A DNA stretch of 64,000 nt from Algoriphagus sp. TR-M9 (GTDB lineage: Bacteria; Bacteroidota; Bacteroidia; Cytophagales; Cyclobacteriaceae). A program made the translations under genes and the position numbers. Each line of letters begins with the position of its first letter. Within the stretch, counting starts at the first letter, position 1. The stretch lies in contig NZ_CP115160.1 in the NCBI RefSeq assembly GCF_027594545.1, forward strand, positions 2,303,001-2,367,000. Reading direction: 5' to 3'. Shown here in pieces: positions 50,790 through 59,847 of the stretch. Below the pieces are notes generated by a model. It saw only the letters and a program-made list of their open reading frames with translations. It was not told the origin of the DNA and searched no databases.

Positions 50790-53102
50790 ATGGTGAATAT
50801 GAATAAAGCACTAGCGCTACTCCTATTAATCGTATTGCTTCCTTTATGGGGTACGGCACAGGATTGTAAACTTTCGATTCGAGGTAAAATCATACACCTG
50901 GAAAACAACGAACCTATAGAAGCTGCCTACATTTGGATCGCAGAAGCTAAGCATGGAGCCATTTCCGACGCAAATGGCAACTTTTTAGTCAAAAATCTAT
51001 GCAAAGGCACTTATACTATCAGCATTCAGTTTCTCGGGCATAAGACCATCAAAGATACCGTTGAATTGAATTCAAACACTTTCAGCAAAACGTATAGATT
51101 GGAAGATGAATCTGTAAACCTTGCCGGAGTGGAGATTCATGGACATAGGGATGCTGTGCAAACTACCACCTCAGTATCGGCACTTTATGGTGAAGAACTC
51201 CTACAAACCAGAGGTGAAAATCTGGGAGAAAGCCTGAAAAAGGTCTCCGGGATTACCACCTTTTCTACAGGCAATAGTATAGCCAAGCCGGTAATCCATG
51301 GGATGCACAGCAATAGGATCATGATCATGAACAATGGCATTCGACTAGAAGGGCAGCAATGGGGTTCAGAACATGCCCCGGAAATCGATCCATTTCTGGC
51401 CGATGAAATCACTGTGGTGAAGGGAGCAGAAACCGTGCGGTATGGACCTGAAGCTATGGGTGGAGTGATTTTGGTCAATCCTGCACCACTCCCAACCAAA
51501 AAGGAAAGTAAAACCAGTTTACACCTGATCGGTGGTACCAACGGTAGAATGGGAAATCTGGCCATGGCCCATGTAGGCGGATCCGAAAAAATCAAAGGAT
51601 TAGGATATAGGATTCAAGGCTCGGCCAAACGGGCAGGTAATGTACAGTCCCCCGACTATTTCCAGAGGAACACCGGCCTGAGTGAATACAACTTCTCCGG
51701 CTCCTTGGGCTATAGCACTTCAAAATTGGGTGTAGAGGCATATTATTCCTATTTCAATACGAATTTGGGAATATTGACCGACTCACATACCGGCAACCTG
51801 TCCGATTTAGAAGATATCATAGAAAACGGACGCCCATTTACAGACGGGGAATTCAGCTATGAAATCCTCAATCCCAGACAAAAAGTAAAGCATCAGCTCG
51901 CCAAGCTAAAGTCCCACTATCATATTTCAGAAAACTGGAAACTCAATTTCCAATATGGCTTTCAGAAAAACAATCGTCAGGAATTTGACAAAAGACGCGG
52001 AGAATTGAATGAAAAGCCAAGTTTAGACTTGGAGCTGTTTACCAATACCTTCGATGTTTTTGTGAATCACACCCACGAAAACGAATTCAGCGGAACCTGG
52101 GGCGTAAACTTCATCCAGCAGGCTAATAGCAACATTCCCGGCACTGGGGTCACTCCTTTGATCCCGAACTATGACATGCTCAATACGGGAATTTATGCCA
52201 TGGAAAAGTACTCCAAAGGACCTTTGGAACTGGAAGTAGGACTGAGGTATGACTTTAGAAATATCAGCACTGCGAGGTACATAGATAATGAGCTGGAAAC
52301 TGCCGATTTGGACTATAACAACCTGTCTGCATTCCTAGGTGGACTATACCATATCACCCCTGATTTGACTTTTAATACAAACATCGGTTCTGCCTGGCGC
52401 CCACCCAATGTAAATGAGCTTTTTAGCCAAGGATTGCATCATGGAGCTGCTGCTGTGGAAATAGGAGATGCCAATCTGGAAACCGAAAAATCCCTGAAGT
52501 GGATCAATGAACTAGAATTCGACGGAAAAAAATCGCATATAGAGCTGACTGCCTATTTGAACCCGATCAAGGATTACATCTACCTCAATCCAACCGGGGA
52601 AACCTATGTAAGTCTTAGGGGTACTTTCAATGTGTACGAATACCTACAGGCCAATGCATTTTTCTACGGTTTTGACTTTGCCGGTAGCTATGAGCTTACC
52701 GATAAGCTGAGTGCCTATGCAAAAGGATCCATTATCCGGGCAAGGAACACCGATGCAGACAATTACTTTCCATTTATCCCGTCAGATCGAATGGACTGGG
52801 GAGTTGCCTACAGTTTTGCTTCAGCCAGCGACAGCAAAACCAATAAACTAACCCTGAGCAATCAACTGGTGGCAAAGCAAAAACGTGAACCAGACTTTGA
52901 CCTGGCTCCTGCCCCACCCGCTTATGCATTGTTCAACTTGGGTTACCAAAAACAATTTCAGCTCAAGGAAGCCAAATTGAATGTAGGTGTACAGGTACAA
53001 AACCTATTCAACACCTCCTATAAAGAATACATGAACCGATTTCGCTATTTCACGGACGATCTAGGAAGAAATATATTACTTAAACTAAACTATGAATTTT
53101 AA
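50790..53102 (+). CDS. TonB-dependent outer-membrane receptor
   Basis: The 770-residue protein has a signal peptide ending near WGTAQ, a carboxypeptidase-regulatory-like domain (about 28-115), a complete plug (ESLKKVSGITTFSTG to VKGAETVRYGPEAMGGVILV) and a 22-strand-type barrel ending in NILLKLNYEF. It imports a scarce substrate using TonB energy. The lipoprotein gene that follows begins 10 bp after its stop, so the two form a unit. ATG 50799 is an alternative start, and a TATTTTTG box at 50781 would favour it. The size and plug resemble metal- or siderophore-type receptors. Confidence 0.92.
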   Translation: MVNMNKALALLLLIVLLPLWGTAQDCKLSIRGKIIHLENNEPIEAAYIWIAEAKHGAISDANGNFLVKNLCKGTYTISIQFLGHKTIKDTVELNSNTFSKTYRLEDESVNLAGVEIHGHRDAVQTTTSVSALYGEELLQTRGENLGESLKKVSGITTFSTGNSIAKPVIHGMHSNRIMIMNNGIRLEGQQWGSEHAPEIDPFLADEITVVKGAETVRYGPEAMGGVILVNPAPLPTKKESKTSLHLIGGTNGRMGNLAMAHVGGSEKIKGLGYRIQGSAKRAGNVQSPDYFQRNTGLSEYNFSGSLGYSTSKLGVEAYYSYFNTNLGILTDSHTGNLSDLEDIIENGRPFTDGEFSYEILNPRQKVKHQLAKLKSHYHISENWKLNFQYGFQKNNRQEFDKRRGELNEKPSLDLELFTNTFDVFVNHTHENEFSGTWGVNFIQQANSNIPGTGVTPLIPNYDMLNTGIYAMEKYSKGPLELEVGLRYDFRNISTARYIDNELETADLDYNNLSAFLGGLYHITPDLTFNTNIGSAWRPPNVNELFSQGLHHGAAAVEIGDANLETEKSLKWINELEFDGKKSHIELTAYLNPIKDYIYLNPTGETYVSLRGTFNVYEYLQANAFFYGFDFAGSYELTDKLSAYAKGSIIRARNTDADNYFPFIPSDRMDWGVAYSFASASDSKTNKLTLSNQLVAKQKREPDFDLAPAPPAYALFNLGYQKQFQLKEAKLNVGVQVQNLFNTSYKEYMNRFRYFTDDLGRNILLKLNYEF

Positions 53103-53112
53103 CCAATTACTT

Positions 53113-53712
53113 ATGAAAACACCACACAAACTCTATCTACTTGCCATCGCCCTTGTTTCATTCACCTTTGCAAGCTGTACCAGCGAAGATCCTGAGCCAG
53201 AAAATGACGGAGAAGTAATCACAGACGTTACGCTGACTTTCCAGGAACTGGACGACTCAAATAACCCGGTAGGCGATGCGATGGAATTTACGGCATCAGA
53301 CTCGGAGGGAATAGAAATCGGCGGTACTCCGGAAATTGAAACCGTAATGTTAACTGCTGGTAAAACCTACCAAATGTCCGTAGAGGTATTCAATTCCATA
53401 GCCGGTGAGGACATCACAGAGGAGATCAGTGAAGAAGCTGACGAGCATCAGTTTTACTTCCTGGGATCTGCTTTTGTAGGAACGCCTGTTCTGACTTACC
53501 AATATGATGATGAGGGTGGAATCAACCTTGGCCTGAATGGTATAGTAAGCGTAGTAGCTGACCCTAGCACTAATAATGCAACTATGCAAGTCCTACTTCG
53601 CCATGATTTGGACAAAAACTATCCTGGTGCAGACAACCCGAATTTCACGGACTATGCCCAGGCAGGCGGAGAATCTGATTTGGACATTACCTTTCCGGTG
53701 ATTATCGAGTAA
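53113..53712 (+). CDS. Small acidic lipoprotein paired with a TonB receptor
   Basis: The 199-residue product has a lipobox (FASC) followed by a Glu/Pro-rich linker and a beta-rich acidic domain containing EEADEHQFYFLG and LLRHDLDKNY. Similar lipoproteins follow TonB receptors in other Bacteroidota; I know no proven function. The Asp, Glu and His clusters could bind a metal, which is inference only. ATG 53113 is chosen because it gives a proper lipoprotein signal; an earlier ATG at 53092 overlaps the receptor gene. Confidence 0.78.
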   Translation: MKTPHKLYLLAIALVSFTFASCTSEDPEPENDGEVITDVTLTFQELDDSNNPVGDAMEFTASDSEGIEIGGTPEIETVMLTAGKTYQMSVEVFNSIAGEDITEEISEEADEHQFYFLGSAFVGTPVLTYQYDDEGGINLGLNGIVSVVADPSTNNATMQVLLRHDLDKNYPGADNPNFTDYAQAGGESDLDITFPVIIE

Positions 53713-53731
53713 GTACTTATTGCATCCAATT

Positions 53732-53760
53732 AAAAAGGCAGCTCAAGGGCTGCTTTTTTT
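53732..53760 (+). terminator. Terminator after the receptor-lipoprotein pair
   Basis: GCAGC and GCTGC, extended by A/T pairs, form a stem with a six-base loop followed by a T-run of eight. Confidence 0.85.
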
Positions 53761-53788
53761 AGTTATAAGGCATTTTAACAATATTGAA

Positions 53789-54292
53789 CTAATTAGGTAA
53801 ACAGAGCGTCATTTGCGTTGGGTCAAAGTCCAGGGATGAAACCGGGTTTGAGCCCACATTCCCGGCGACCAAGATCACCTCATAGTCAGGCCCCTCGCTC
53901 GCCAGATGAACCTTCACATGTCCATCAAAGTTCTTCATATGCTCAAAAGTAAAAGAAGTCCCATCCATTAATGAACTCACCTCTGTCATACTACTCAGAT
54001 TAGCTCCGCTCACAGGATTGAGCATGGCCGCCATGGGTGCCTCTGGATCAGTGTAATCACCATAGTGAAGATGTGCTGGAAATGAAACTCCTGATTCATT
54101 GGTCTGGCCTATCAAGTTGATATCAAACTGTAGGCTACCGTCAGTTTTTTCCCGGACAGTAAGTGTCCCTGTATAGTCAAATTCGCTGGCCTGGTGCAGT
54201 GTATATTCTAATTTTTGGCCGGTAAAGGGATCTGGTTCCACGCAGGAGATCAGTACGTTGAAACAAAATAGGTAGAATAAGGCTTTTTTCAT
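53789..54292 (-). CDS. Lipoprotein with CHRD-like beta domain
   Basis: The 167-residue product has a lipobox (LISC) and one beta domain with the histidine motif FPAHLHYGDY followed by MAAMLNPVSG, similar to CHRD domains and distantly to Cu/Zn superoxide dismutase strands. HLH plus later histidines (FEHM, GHVKVHL) might bind a metal. It converges on the receptor-lipoprotein pair across the terminator. Its function is unknown. Confidence 0.72.
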   Translation of the reverse strand: MKKALFYLFCFNVLISCVEPDPFTGQKLEYTLHQASEFDYTGTLTVREKTDGSLQFDINLIGQTNESGVSFPAHLHYGDYTDPEAPMAAMLNPVSGANLSSMTEVSSLMDGTSFTFEHMKNFDGHVKVHLASEGPDYEVILVAGNVGSNPVSSLDFDPTQMTLCLPN

Positions 54293-54434
54293 AAGGCAGG
54301 ATTTCCAATCTATAACGCAACCTACAGCGGATGCGTTGGAGTGAATTTATAAATATTTGATCAACAAGCTTACTTTTACCTGAATACAAAGGCAACAACT
54401 AGGAAGCAGCATCCCTAATTTTCCATCTAGCATA

Positions 54435-56894
54435 ATGAAAGATACGCGTCTGGCAATTGGATTAGATTACTTTGAAAAAAAAGGCTGGACGCTTTTTGAT
54501 TTTCAGCGCCAAACCTGGAACGATTACCTGGACGGCAAGTCAGGACTGCTAAATGCTCCCACAGGATCAGGGAAGACCTTTGCGCTATGGTTTCCGGTGA
54601 TTTTGGAATACATCCAAAGAAATCCTGACACCTGGAAAACCCCAAAGAAAAACGGTATTCAAGTGATTTGGGTCACCCCGCTACGAGCTTTGGCTCAGGA
54701 CATTCAGAAAGCCATGCAAGAGGTGTGCGAGGTGATAGGCCTGCCGTGGCAGGTGGCGGTCAGAAATGGGGATACTGATGCTAAAACCCGTGCTCAACTC
54801 AAAAGAAATCCTCCCGAATGCCTGATCACCACACCGGAGACCCTGCACATTTTGATTTCTCAAAAAGAACATCAAAAGCTCTTCAAAAACATCCAAGCCG
54901 TAGTGGTGGATGAATGGCATGAATTAGTAGGAAATAAGCGAGGCGTTCAGGTACAGTTAGCCTTGGAATACATGCAGGCCATTTGTCCCGGACAGTTCCG
55001 GCGTTGGGCGATATCTGCCACCATCGGAAATTTGGATCTGGCAGCAAGGGTGTTGCTAGGAGAGCAAAACGAGATTCATTTTGTGAAGGCCAAAATCAAG
55101 AAGCAGATCATTTTGCATTCTCTGATCCCAGATGAAATAGAGAAATACCCCTGGCATGGTCACCTAGGATTACGCATGTTGGAACAGGTAATCCCCGTCA
55201 TTGAAGCCGGAAAAACCGTCTTGCTATTCACGAATACCCGTTCGCAAACGGAGCTTTGGTACCAGAAAATACTAGAGGCCCGTCCAGATTGGGCAGGATG
55301 GATTGCCATGCACCATGGTTCTTTGGATATGTCTGTGAGAGCATGGGTGGAAAATGCTCTTCATAGTGCACAGTTAAAATTAGTAGTCTGCACTTCCAGC
55401 CTGGATCTGGGCGTTGATTTCAGGCCGGTGGACCGGGTGATCCAGGTGGGTAGTCCAAAGGGAGTAGCGCGTTTTATGCAGCGGGCCGGAAGGGCTTCAC
55501 ACCAGCCCGGATTACCCTCTGAAATATTTTTTGTACCTACCAATTCCCTCGAACTGATAGAGGCTGCAGCACTCAGAAACGCCATACAGCATGAAGAAAT
55601 TGAATCCCAATACCCACCGGTTTTGGCTTTTGATGTGCTGATACAATTTCTGGTAACCCTAGCTGTGGGCGAGGGATTTGATGAAAAATGGGTTTATCAG
55701 GTAGTGAAAAAGTGCTGGTCATACCGTTCAATGACTGAAGCACAACTGTCCTGGATCATGGACTTTATTACCAAAGGCGGCAATTCTCTGGGAAGCTATG
55801 AGGATTTTTTAAAGGTAGTCCAGACAGAGAGTGGAATTTACAAAGTGACCAATCGCCGCATAGCCATGAAACATAGACTTTCCATGGGAACCATTGTGTC
55901 AGAAGCAATGATCAAGGTGAAATTCAAAAACGGAGCCTATCTGGGCACAGTGGAGGAATCCTTTATTTCCAAAATGAAAAATGGGGATCGCTTCTTTTTC
56001 ACTGGAAGACACCTGGAACTGCTCCAGGTAAAAGGACTGACGGCCTTTGTCAAACTCAGTGAAAAGAAAACCAAAAATGTAGTGAGCTGGATGGGCGCTA
56101 GAATGTCTCTTTCCTCCAGACTGGCAGATAAAATCAGAGAGATTTTAGAAAGCTACAACCAAGGCATCTACCTCTCTACCGAAATCCATCAGATCTCCCC
56201 TATTTTAGCTTTGCAAAACAAACTATCCATAGTACCCAACCGGGACACATTTCTGATCGAAGCTCATCAAAGCCAGCAAGGGTACCATTTGTTTTTCTAT
56301 CCCTTTGAAGGAAGAGCCATACATGAACTGATGAGTGCGCTGATAGCCTATAGAATCAGCGTGAGCTATCCGGTAACTTTCAGCATGGCGATGAATGACT
56401 ATGGATTTGAACTGCTTTGCGATAGCGTTTTAAATATAGAAGAGATCTTGGAAGAGGATGTTTTTAGCCTAAAGAACCTGAGGGAGGATATTTTACGCTG
56501 TGTCAATGAGACTGAAATGACTCGGAGAAAATTCCGGGAGATTGCCAGTATTGCGGGATTGGTGTTTCAAGGTTACCCGGGTAAACCCACAAGTTTCAAG
56601 CATGTGCAGGCCAATTCAAGCCTGCTTTTTCAAGTGTTCGAGCAATATGACCCCGACAATTTACTGCTGCGTCAAGCGCATGGAGAAGCCATAGATCAGC
56701 AAATGGAAGAGGATAAAATGATCCATGCGCTCCAAAAAATAAATTCACAGCAAATCATCGTGAAGCATCCGGTTCAGTTCACGCCTTTTTCCTTTCCCAT
56801 CATGGTAGACCGACTCAGTCGCACCTCCATCAGTTCGGAGTCCATAGAAGACCGAGTGGCTAAGATCCAAGCACAGTTTACCGTACAGGATTAA
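54435..56894 (+). CDS. DNA ligase-associated-type DEXH-box helicase (Lhr-like)
   Basis: The 819-residue superfamily 2 helicase has Walker A APTGSGKT (41-48), motif II DEWH (159-162), motif III SATIGN and motif VI QRAGRASH, then an Lhr-like C-terminal region. DEWH and the overall length match the DEXH helicase family usually encoded with an ATP-dependent DNA ligase, an exonuclease and a phosphoesterase for DNA damage response. Those partner genes are not present within this window near it. Its stop overlaps the converging trkH stop by four bases. Confidence 0.88.
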   Translation: MKDTRLAIGLDYFEKKGWTLFDFQRQTWNDYLDGKSGLLNAPTGSGKTFALWFPVILEYIQRNPDTWKTPKKNGIQVIWVTPLRALAQDIQKAMQEVCEVIGLPWQVAVRNGDTDAKTRAQLKRNPPECLITTPETLHILISQKEHQKLFKNIQAVVVDEWHELVGNKRGVQVQLALEYMQAICPGQFRRWAISATIGNLDLAARVLLGEQNEIHFVKAKIKKQIILHSLIPDEIEKYPWHGHLGLRMLEQVIPVIEAGKTVLLFTNTRSQTELWYQKILEARPDWAGWIAMHHGSLDMSVRAWVENALHSAQLKLVVCTSSLDLGVDFRPVDRVIQVGSPKGVARFMQRAGRASHQPGLPSEIFFVPTNSLELIEAAALRNAIQHEEIESQYPPVLAFDVLIQFLVTLAVGEGFDEKWVYQVVKKCWSYRSMTEAQLSWIMDFITKGGNSLGSYEDFLKVVQTESGIYKVTNRRIAMKHRLSMGTIVSEAMIKVKFKNGAYLGTVEESFISKMKNGDRFFFTGRHLELLQVKGLTAFVKLSEKKTKNVVSWMGARMSLSSRLADKIREILESYNQGIYLSTEIHQISPILALQNKLSIVPNRDTFLIEAHQSQQGYHLFFYPFEGRAIHELMSALIAYRISVSYPVTFSMAMNDYGFELLCDSVLNIEEILEEDVFSLKNLREDILRCVNETEMTRRKFREIASIAGLVFQGYPGKPTSFKHVQANSSLLFQVFEQYDPDNLLLRQAHGEAIDQQMEEDKMIHALQKINSQQIIVKHPVQFTPFSFPIMVDRLSRTSISSESIEDRVAKIQAQFTVQD

Positions 56895-58336
56895 TTAGCG
56901 CGCCAGAAGAAAGGCGTAAACAAAATCAATATGGTAAACAGCTCAAGTCTTCCCAAAAGCATGATAAATGAAAGGAAGATTTTTGCCGCTGGTGAGAAAA
57001 ACGCAAAATTATCCACCGGGCCGACGCTGCCTATCCCAGGCCCCACATTTGCCAGGCAAGTAGCCACAGCTCCTAGTGAGGTGGGCAAATCGTAGCCCAT
57101 AATGGAAAGGGTCAAAGCTCCGAAAACGAAAATCAACAGGTAAAGCAAAAGAAAATTCATGATGTGCGTGATGATTCTCCCGGTCACCCTATCCCCATTT
57201 ATCATTAAAGGAACGATTGCACGTGGATGCACTAAACGCTTGAATTCCAACCATGAATTTTTAATAAAAGTCAGGTGACGAACAAACTTAATTCCTCCTG
57301 CTGTAGACCCTGCACAACCTCCCACAAAAAGTAGCATAAAGCAAATGTAAGTCACGCCCTGTCCATATTGTGTGTAATTATCTGTCACATAACCTGTAGT
57401 AGTGACCAGAGATACCACTTGAAAAAGGGACTTTCGAAAAGCCAGTTCGGGGTCAGGAACCACAGCCGAAATAGGAAAATAAAGGATGACCGAAAGTGCC
57501 AGAAGTGCCAAACCATAAGTTTTGAATTCATCACTTTGCAGCACTCTTTTCACTTTTCCCAATAGGCCAAAGTAAATCACGGTAAAGTTGGTTCCGGCCA
57601 GAAACATAAAAACTATAGCCACATATTGAATAAAAGGCGACTCAAAATGAGCCATGCTCGCATTTTTAGTAGAAAAACCACCTGTGGCCAAGGTAGTCAG
57701 CGCATGATTGATGGCGTCATAAAAGCTCATACCGCCCACCCAGTACAGCAGCATATTCAAGGTGGTGAGCCCCACGTAGACATACCAGAGACGCTTAGCT
57801 GTTTCAGAGATTCTGGGATGTACTTTATCTGAAGTAGGCCCTGGGGATTCTGCCACGAAAAGCTCAATTCCCCCTATGCCTAATAATGGGAAAATAGCCA
57901 CCGTAAGTACAATAATTCCCAATCCTCCTATCCACTGCGTCATGCTTCGCCAAAACAACAAGCCTTTCGGCATGGCTTCAATGTCCGTCAAAATCGACGC
58001 CCCGGTGGTAGTCAGACCAGATAAGGTCTCAAAGAGTGCATCTGAAAACCCGTTGATTTCATGGCTCAAAATGTAGGGAAGCATCCCAAAACCAGCCATA
58101 AAAACCCAACTCAAAGCTACTATCAAATAACCCTCACGCTTACGGATATTCTGATCTTGCTTGGAAAAGGAAAAAAACAGCACCATTCCAAGTATCATGG
58201 TGATGACAGCCGCACTCAAAATCGGCCATGGATCTTCTTCAAAATAAAGTGAAAAACCAACCCCTGGAAGCATCAGCAGTGCAATCAACACTAAGAGTGC
58301 CCCCATGATTTTCCCAATTTCTTTGAAATGAATCAT
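56891..58336 (-). CDS. trkH: Trk potassium uptake channel subunit TrkH
   Basis: The 481-residue membrane protein has the repeated pore-loop arrangement of Trk/Ktr channels, with filter-like segments LSGLTTTGAS, LTTLATGGFST, VSLVTTTGYV and ATCLANVGPG. It conducts potassium into the cell and is gated by TrkA, whose gene lies three bases upstream, so the two are surely co-expressed. Confidence 0.96.
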   Translation of the reverse strand: MIHFKEIGKIMGALLVLIALLMLPGVGFSLYFEEDPWPILSAAVITMILGMVLFFSFSKQDQNIRKREGYLIVALSWVFMAGFGMLPYILSHEINGFSDALFETLSGLTTTGASILTDIEAMPKGLLFWRSMTQWIGGLGIIVLTVAIFPLLGIGGIELFVAESPGPTSDKVHPRISETAKRLWYVYVGLTTLNMLLYWVGGMSFYDAINHALTTLATGGFSTKNASMAHFESPFIQYVAIVFMFLAGTNFTVIYFGLLGKVKRVLQSDEFKTYGLALLALSVILYFPISAVVPDPELAFRKSLFQVVSLVTTTGYVTDNYTQYGQGVTYICFMLLFVGGCAGSTAGGIKFVRHLTFIKNSWLEFKRLVHPRAIVPLMINGDRVTGRIITHIMNFLLLYLLIFVFGALTLSIMGYDLPTSLGAVATCLANVGPGIGSVGPVDNFAFFSPAAKIFLSFIMLLGRLELFTILILFTPFFWRAN

Positions 58337-58339
58337 GCT

Positions 58340-59686
58340 TTAATGAAACAGTTTTTCAAGTGCGGTTTTTGCCTCTGGCAATGCCAATACAATAGCTTTA
58401 TCATTCAGGTCGAGCTGAAAATCTCCATCCGGGATGAATACTTCTTCCCCTCTAATCACCCCCGCGACTATCGCAGAATCCGGGAAATGAAGTCCTCTTA
58501 ATGGATTTTTGACCAGCCTGTTATTTTTACAAACAGAATATTGAATAAACTCCGCATCTACTCCGTAAATCCCAGAAACAGCCTCCACGGTCCCCTTTTT
58601 CAGGAACCTGGAAATTTCATTTGCCGCCACCAGTTTCTTATTGATCAGTGAATCTACTCCTATACTGTGCGAAATGTGAATGTATTCCCGGGTATCCACA
58701 TGCGCAATAGTTTTGTACACGCCATGATTTTTTGCGGTCAAACTCGCGATAATATTGGTCTCGGATGAATCTGTAAGTGCCAAAAAAGCGTCCATCTGCT
58801 CCAGCCCCTCCTCGATCAGTAAATCTACATTCTTGTAATCTCCATTGATCACCAGTGAATCCTTTAGATTCTCGGCTAGCCATTTGCATCGCTCCTTATC
58901 CTTATTGATCAAAGTAACTCTGAAGTGGTCCTCCAGACGCAAGGCAGTAGTCAATGCCATATCATCACCCCCTATGATCATGACATTTTTAATCGTCACT
59001 TTCTCCTGCCCCAAAACTTCCAGTATACTCTGCGTATTCTTTTTATTGGAAATGAAGAATACGTGATCATTATTCCGGATAATGGTGCTTCCTCTTGGAA
59101 TAATGGTCTTTTGATCCCTCAAAATCGCAATGATGCGAATGTCTTCAAAAATCGGATTGGTCTTGGTATCCATGATCCGCTGATTTACCAGCGGATTACT
59201 TTGGTCCAGGGTCACCCCTACAATGTTCAGTTTACCTCCTTCGAAATCAAAAACCTCTGTAAAACTGGAGTTTTCTATCATATTAAAAATATGCTTGCTA
59301 CAAAGCATGGTGGGAGATATTAAGTTATCTATTCCCATGTTTTGAAAATAAGCCACATTTTCAGCCTCTAAGTAAGAGTGATTTCTCACCCTGGCCATTA
59401 CCCGTTTGGCTCCAAGCTGCTTGGCCAGTACCGCAGTGACTATATTGGTCTTCTCAGAAGTAGTCACTGCCAAAACCATACTCGCCCGGTTGACATTGGC
59501 TCGCTTAAGAATTTCGAAAGAGGTGGCATCACCCTGTACGGTCAATACATCGAGTTTGGACGCAACATAATCCAGAACTTCCCTGTCCGTATCGATCAGC
59601 GTGATGTCTTTGTTATCGTAGCTCAATTGCTCGGCTAGGTGATATCCCATATCTCCGGCGCCGGCAATTACAATGTTCATCCCCAT
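58340..59686 (-). CDS. trkA: Trk potassium uptake regulatory subunit TrkA
   Basis: The 448-residue cytoplasmic protein contains two TrkA-N (RCK) nucleotide-binding domains, starting NIVIAGAGDMG and NVMIIGGDDMA, each followed by a TrkA-C domain (about 140-225 and 365-448). It binds NAD(H) or ATP and controls TrkH. ATG 59686 is listed; ATG 59680 two codons later is equally possible. A perfect -7-like box is found 101 bp upstream. Confidence 0.95.
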   Translation of the reverse strand: MGMNIVIAGAGDMGYHLAEQLSYDNKDITLIDTDREVLDYVASKLDVLTVQGDATSFEILKRANVNRASMVLAVTTSEKTNIVTAVLAKQLGAKRVMARVRNHSYLEAENVAYFQNMGIDNLISPTMLCSKHIFNMIENSSFTEVFDFEGGKLNIVGVTLDQSNPLVNQRIMDTKTNPIFEDIRIIAILRDQKTIIPRGSTIIRNNDHVFFISNKKNTQSILEVLGQEKVTIKNVMIIGGDDMALTTALRLEDHFRVTLINKDKERCKWLAENLKDSLVINGDYKNVDLLIEEGLEQMDAFLALTDSSETNIIASLTAKNHGVYKTIAHVDTREYIHISHSIGVDSLINKKLVAANEISRFLKKGTVEAVSGIYGVDAEFIQYSVCKNNRLVKNPLRGLHFPDSAIVAGVIRGEEVFIPDGDFQLDLNDKAIVLALPEAKTALEKLFH

Positions 59687-59786
59687 AGAGGTAATTCAGG
59701 TGATTTTAGAATTGACAAAATTAATACCTTTCTCAATGGTAATCAGAGAATAAGGAATTTCTTTTCTGCCTGACCGCTCAAAGTAA

Positions 59787-59794
59787 CAAAGCTA
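59787..59794 (-). promoter_or_regulatory. Possible -7 promoter element of trkAH
   Basis: The minus strand reads TAGCTTTG, a perfect TAnnTTTG box. The nearest upstream TTG is 13 bases away instead of 17-23, so the assignment is weak. Confidence 0.3.
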
Positions 59795-59847
59795 AGGGCT
59801 AAAAATTCAATTATTAAGAGATTAATTCGGGCTCAACCCTACATAAA

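Noticed and set aside
53092..53112. Earlier ATG for the small lipoprotein overlapping the receptor stop
   Set aside because: It would add seven residues before the lipoprotein signal; ATG 53113 gives a standard lipobox signal.
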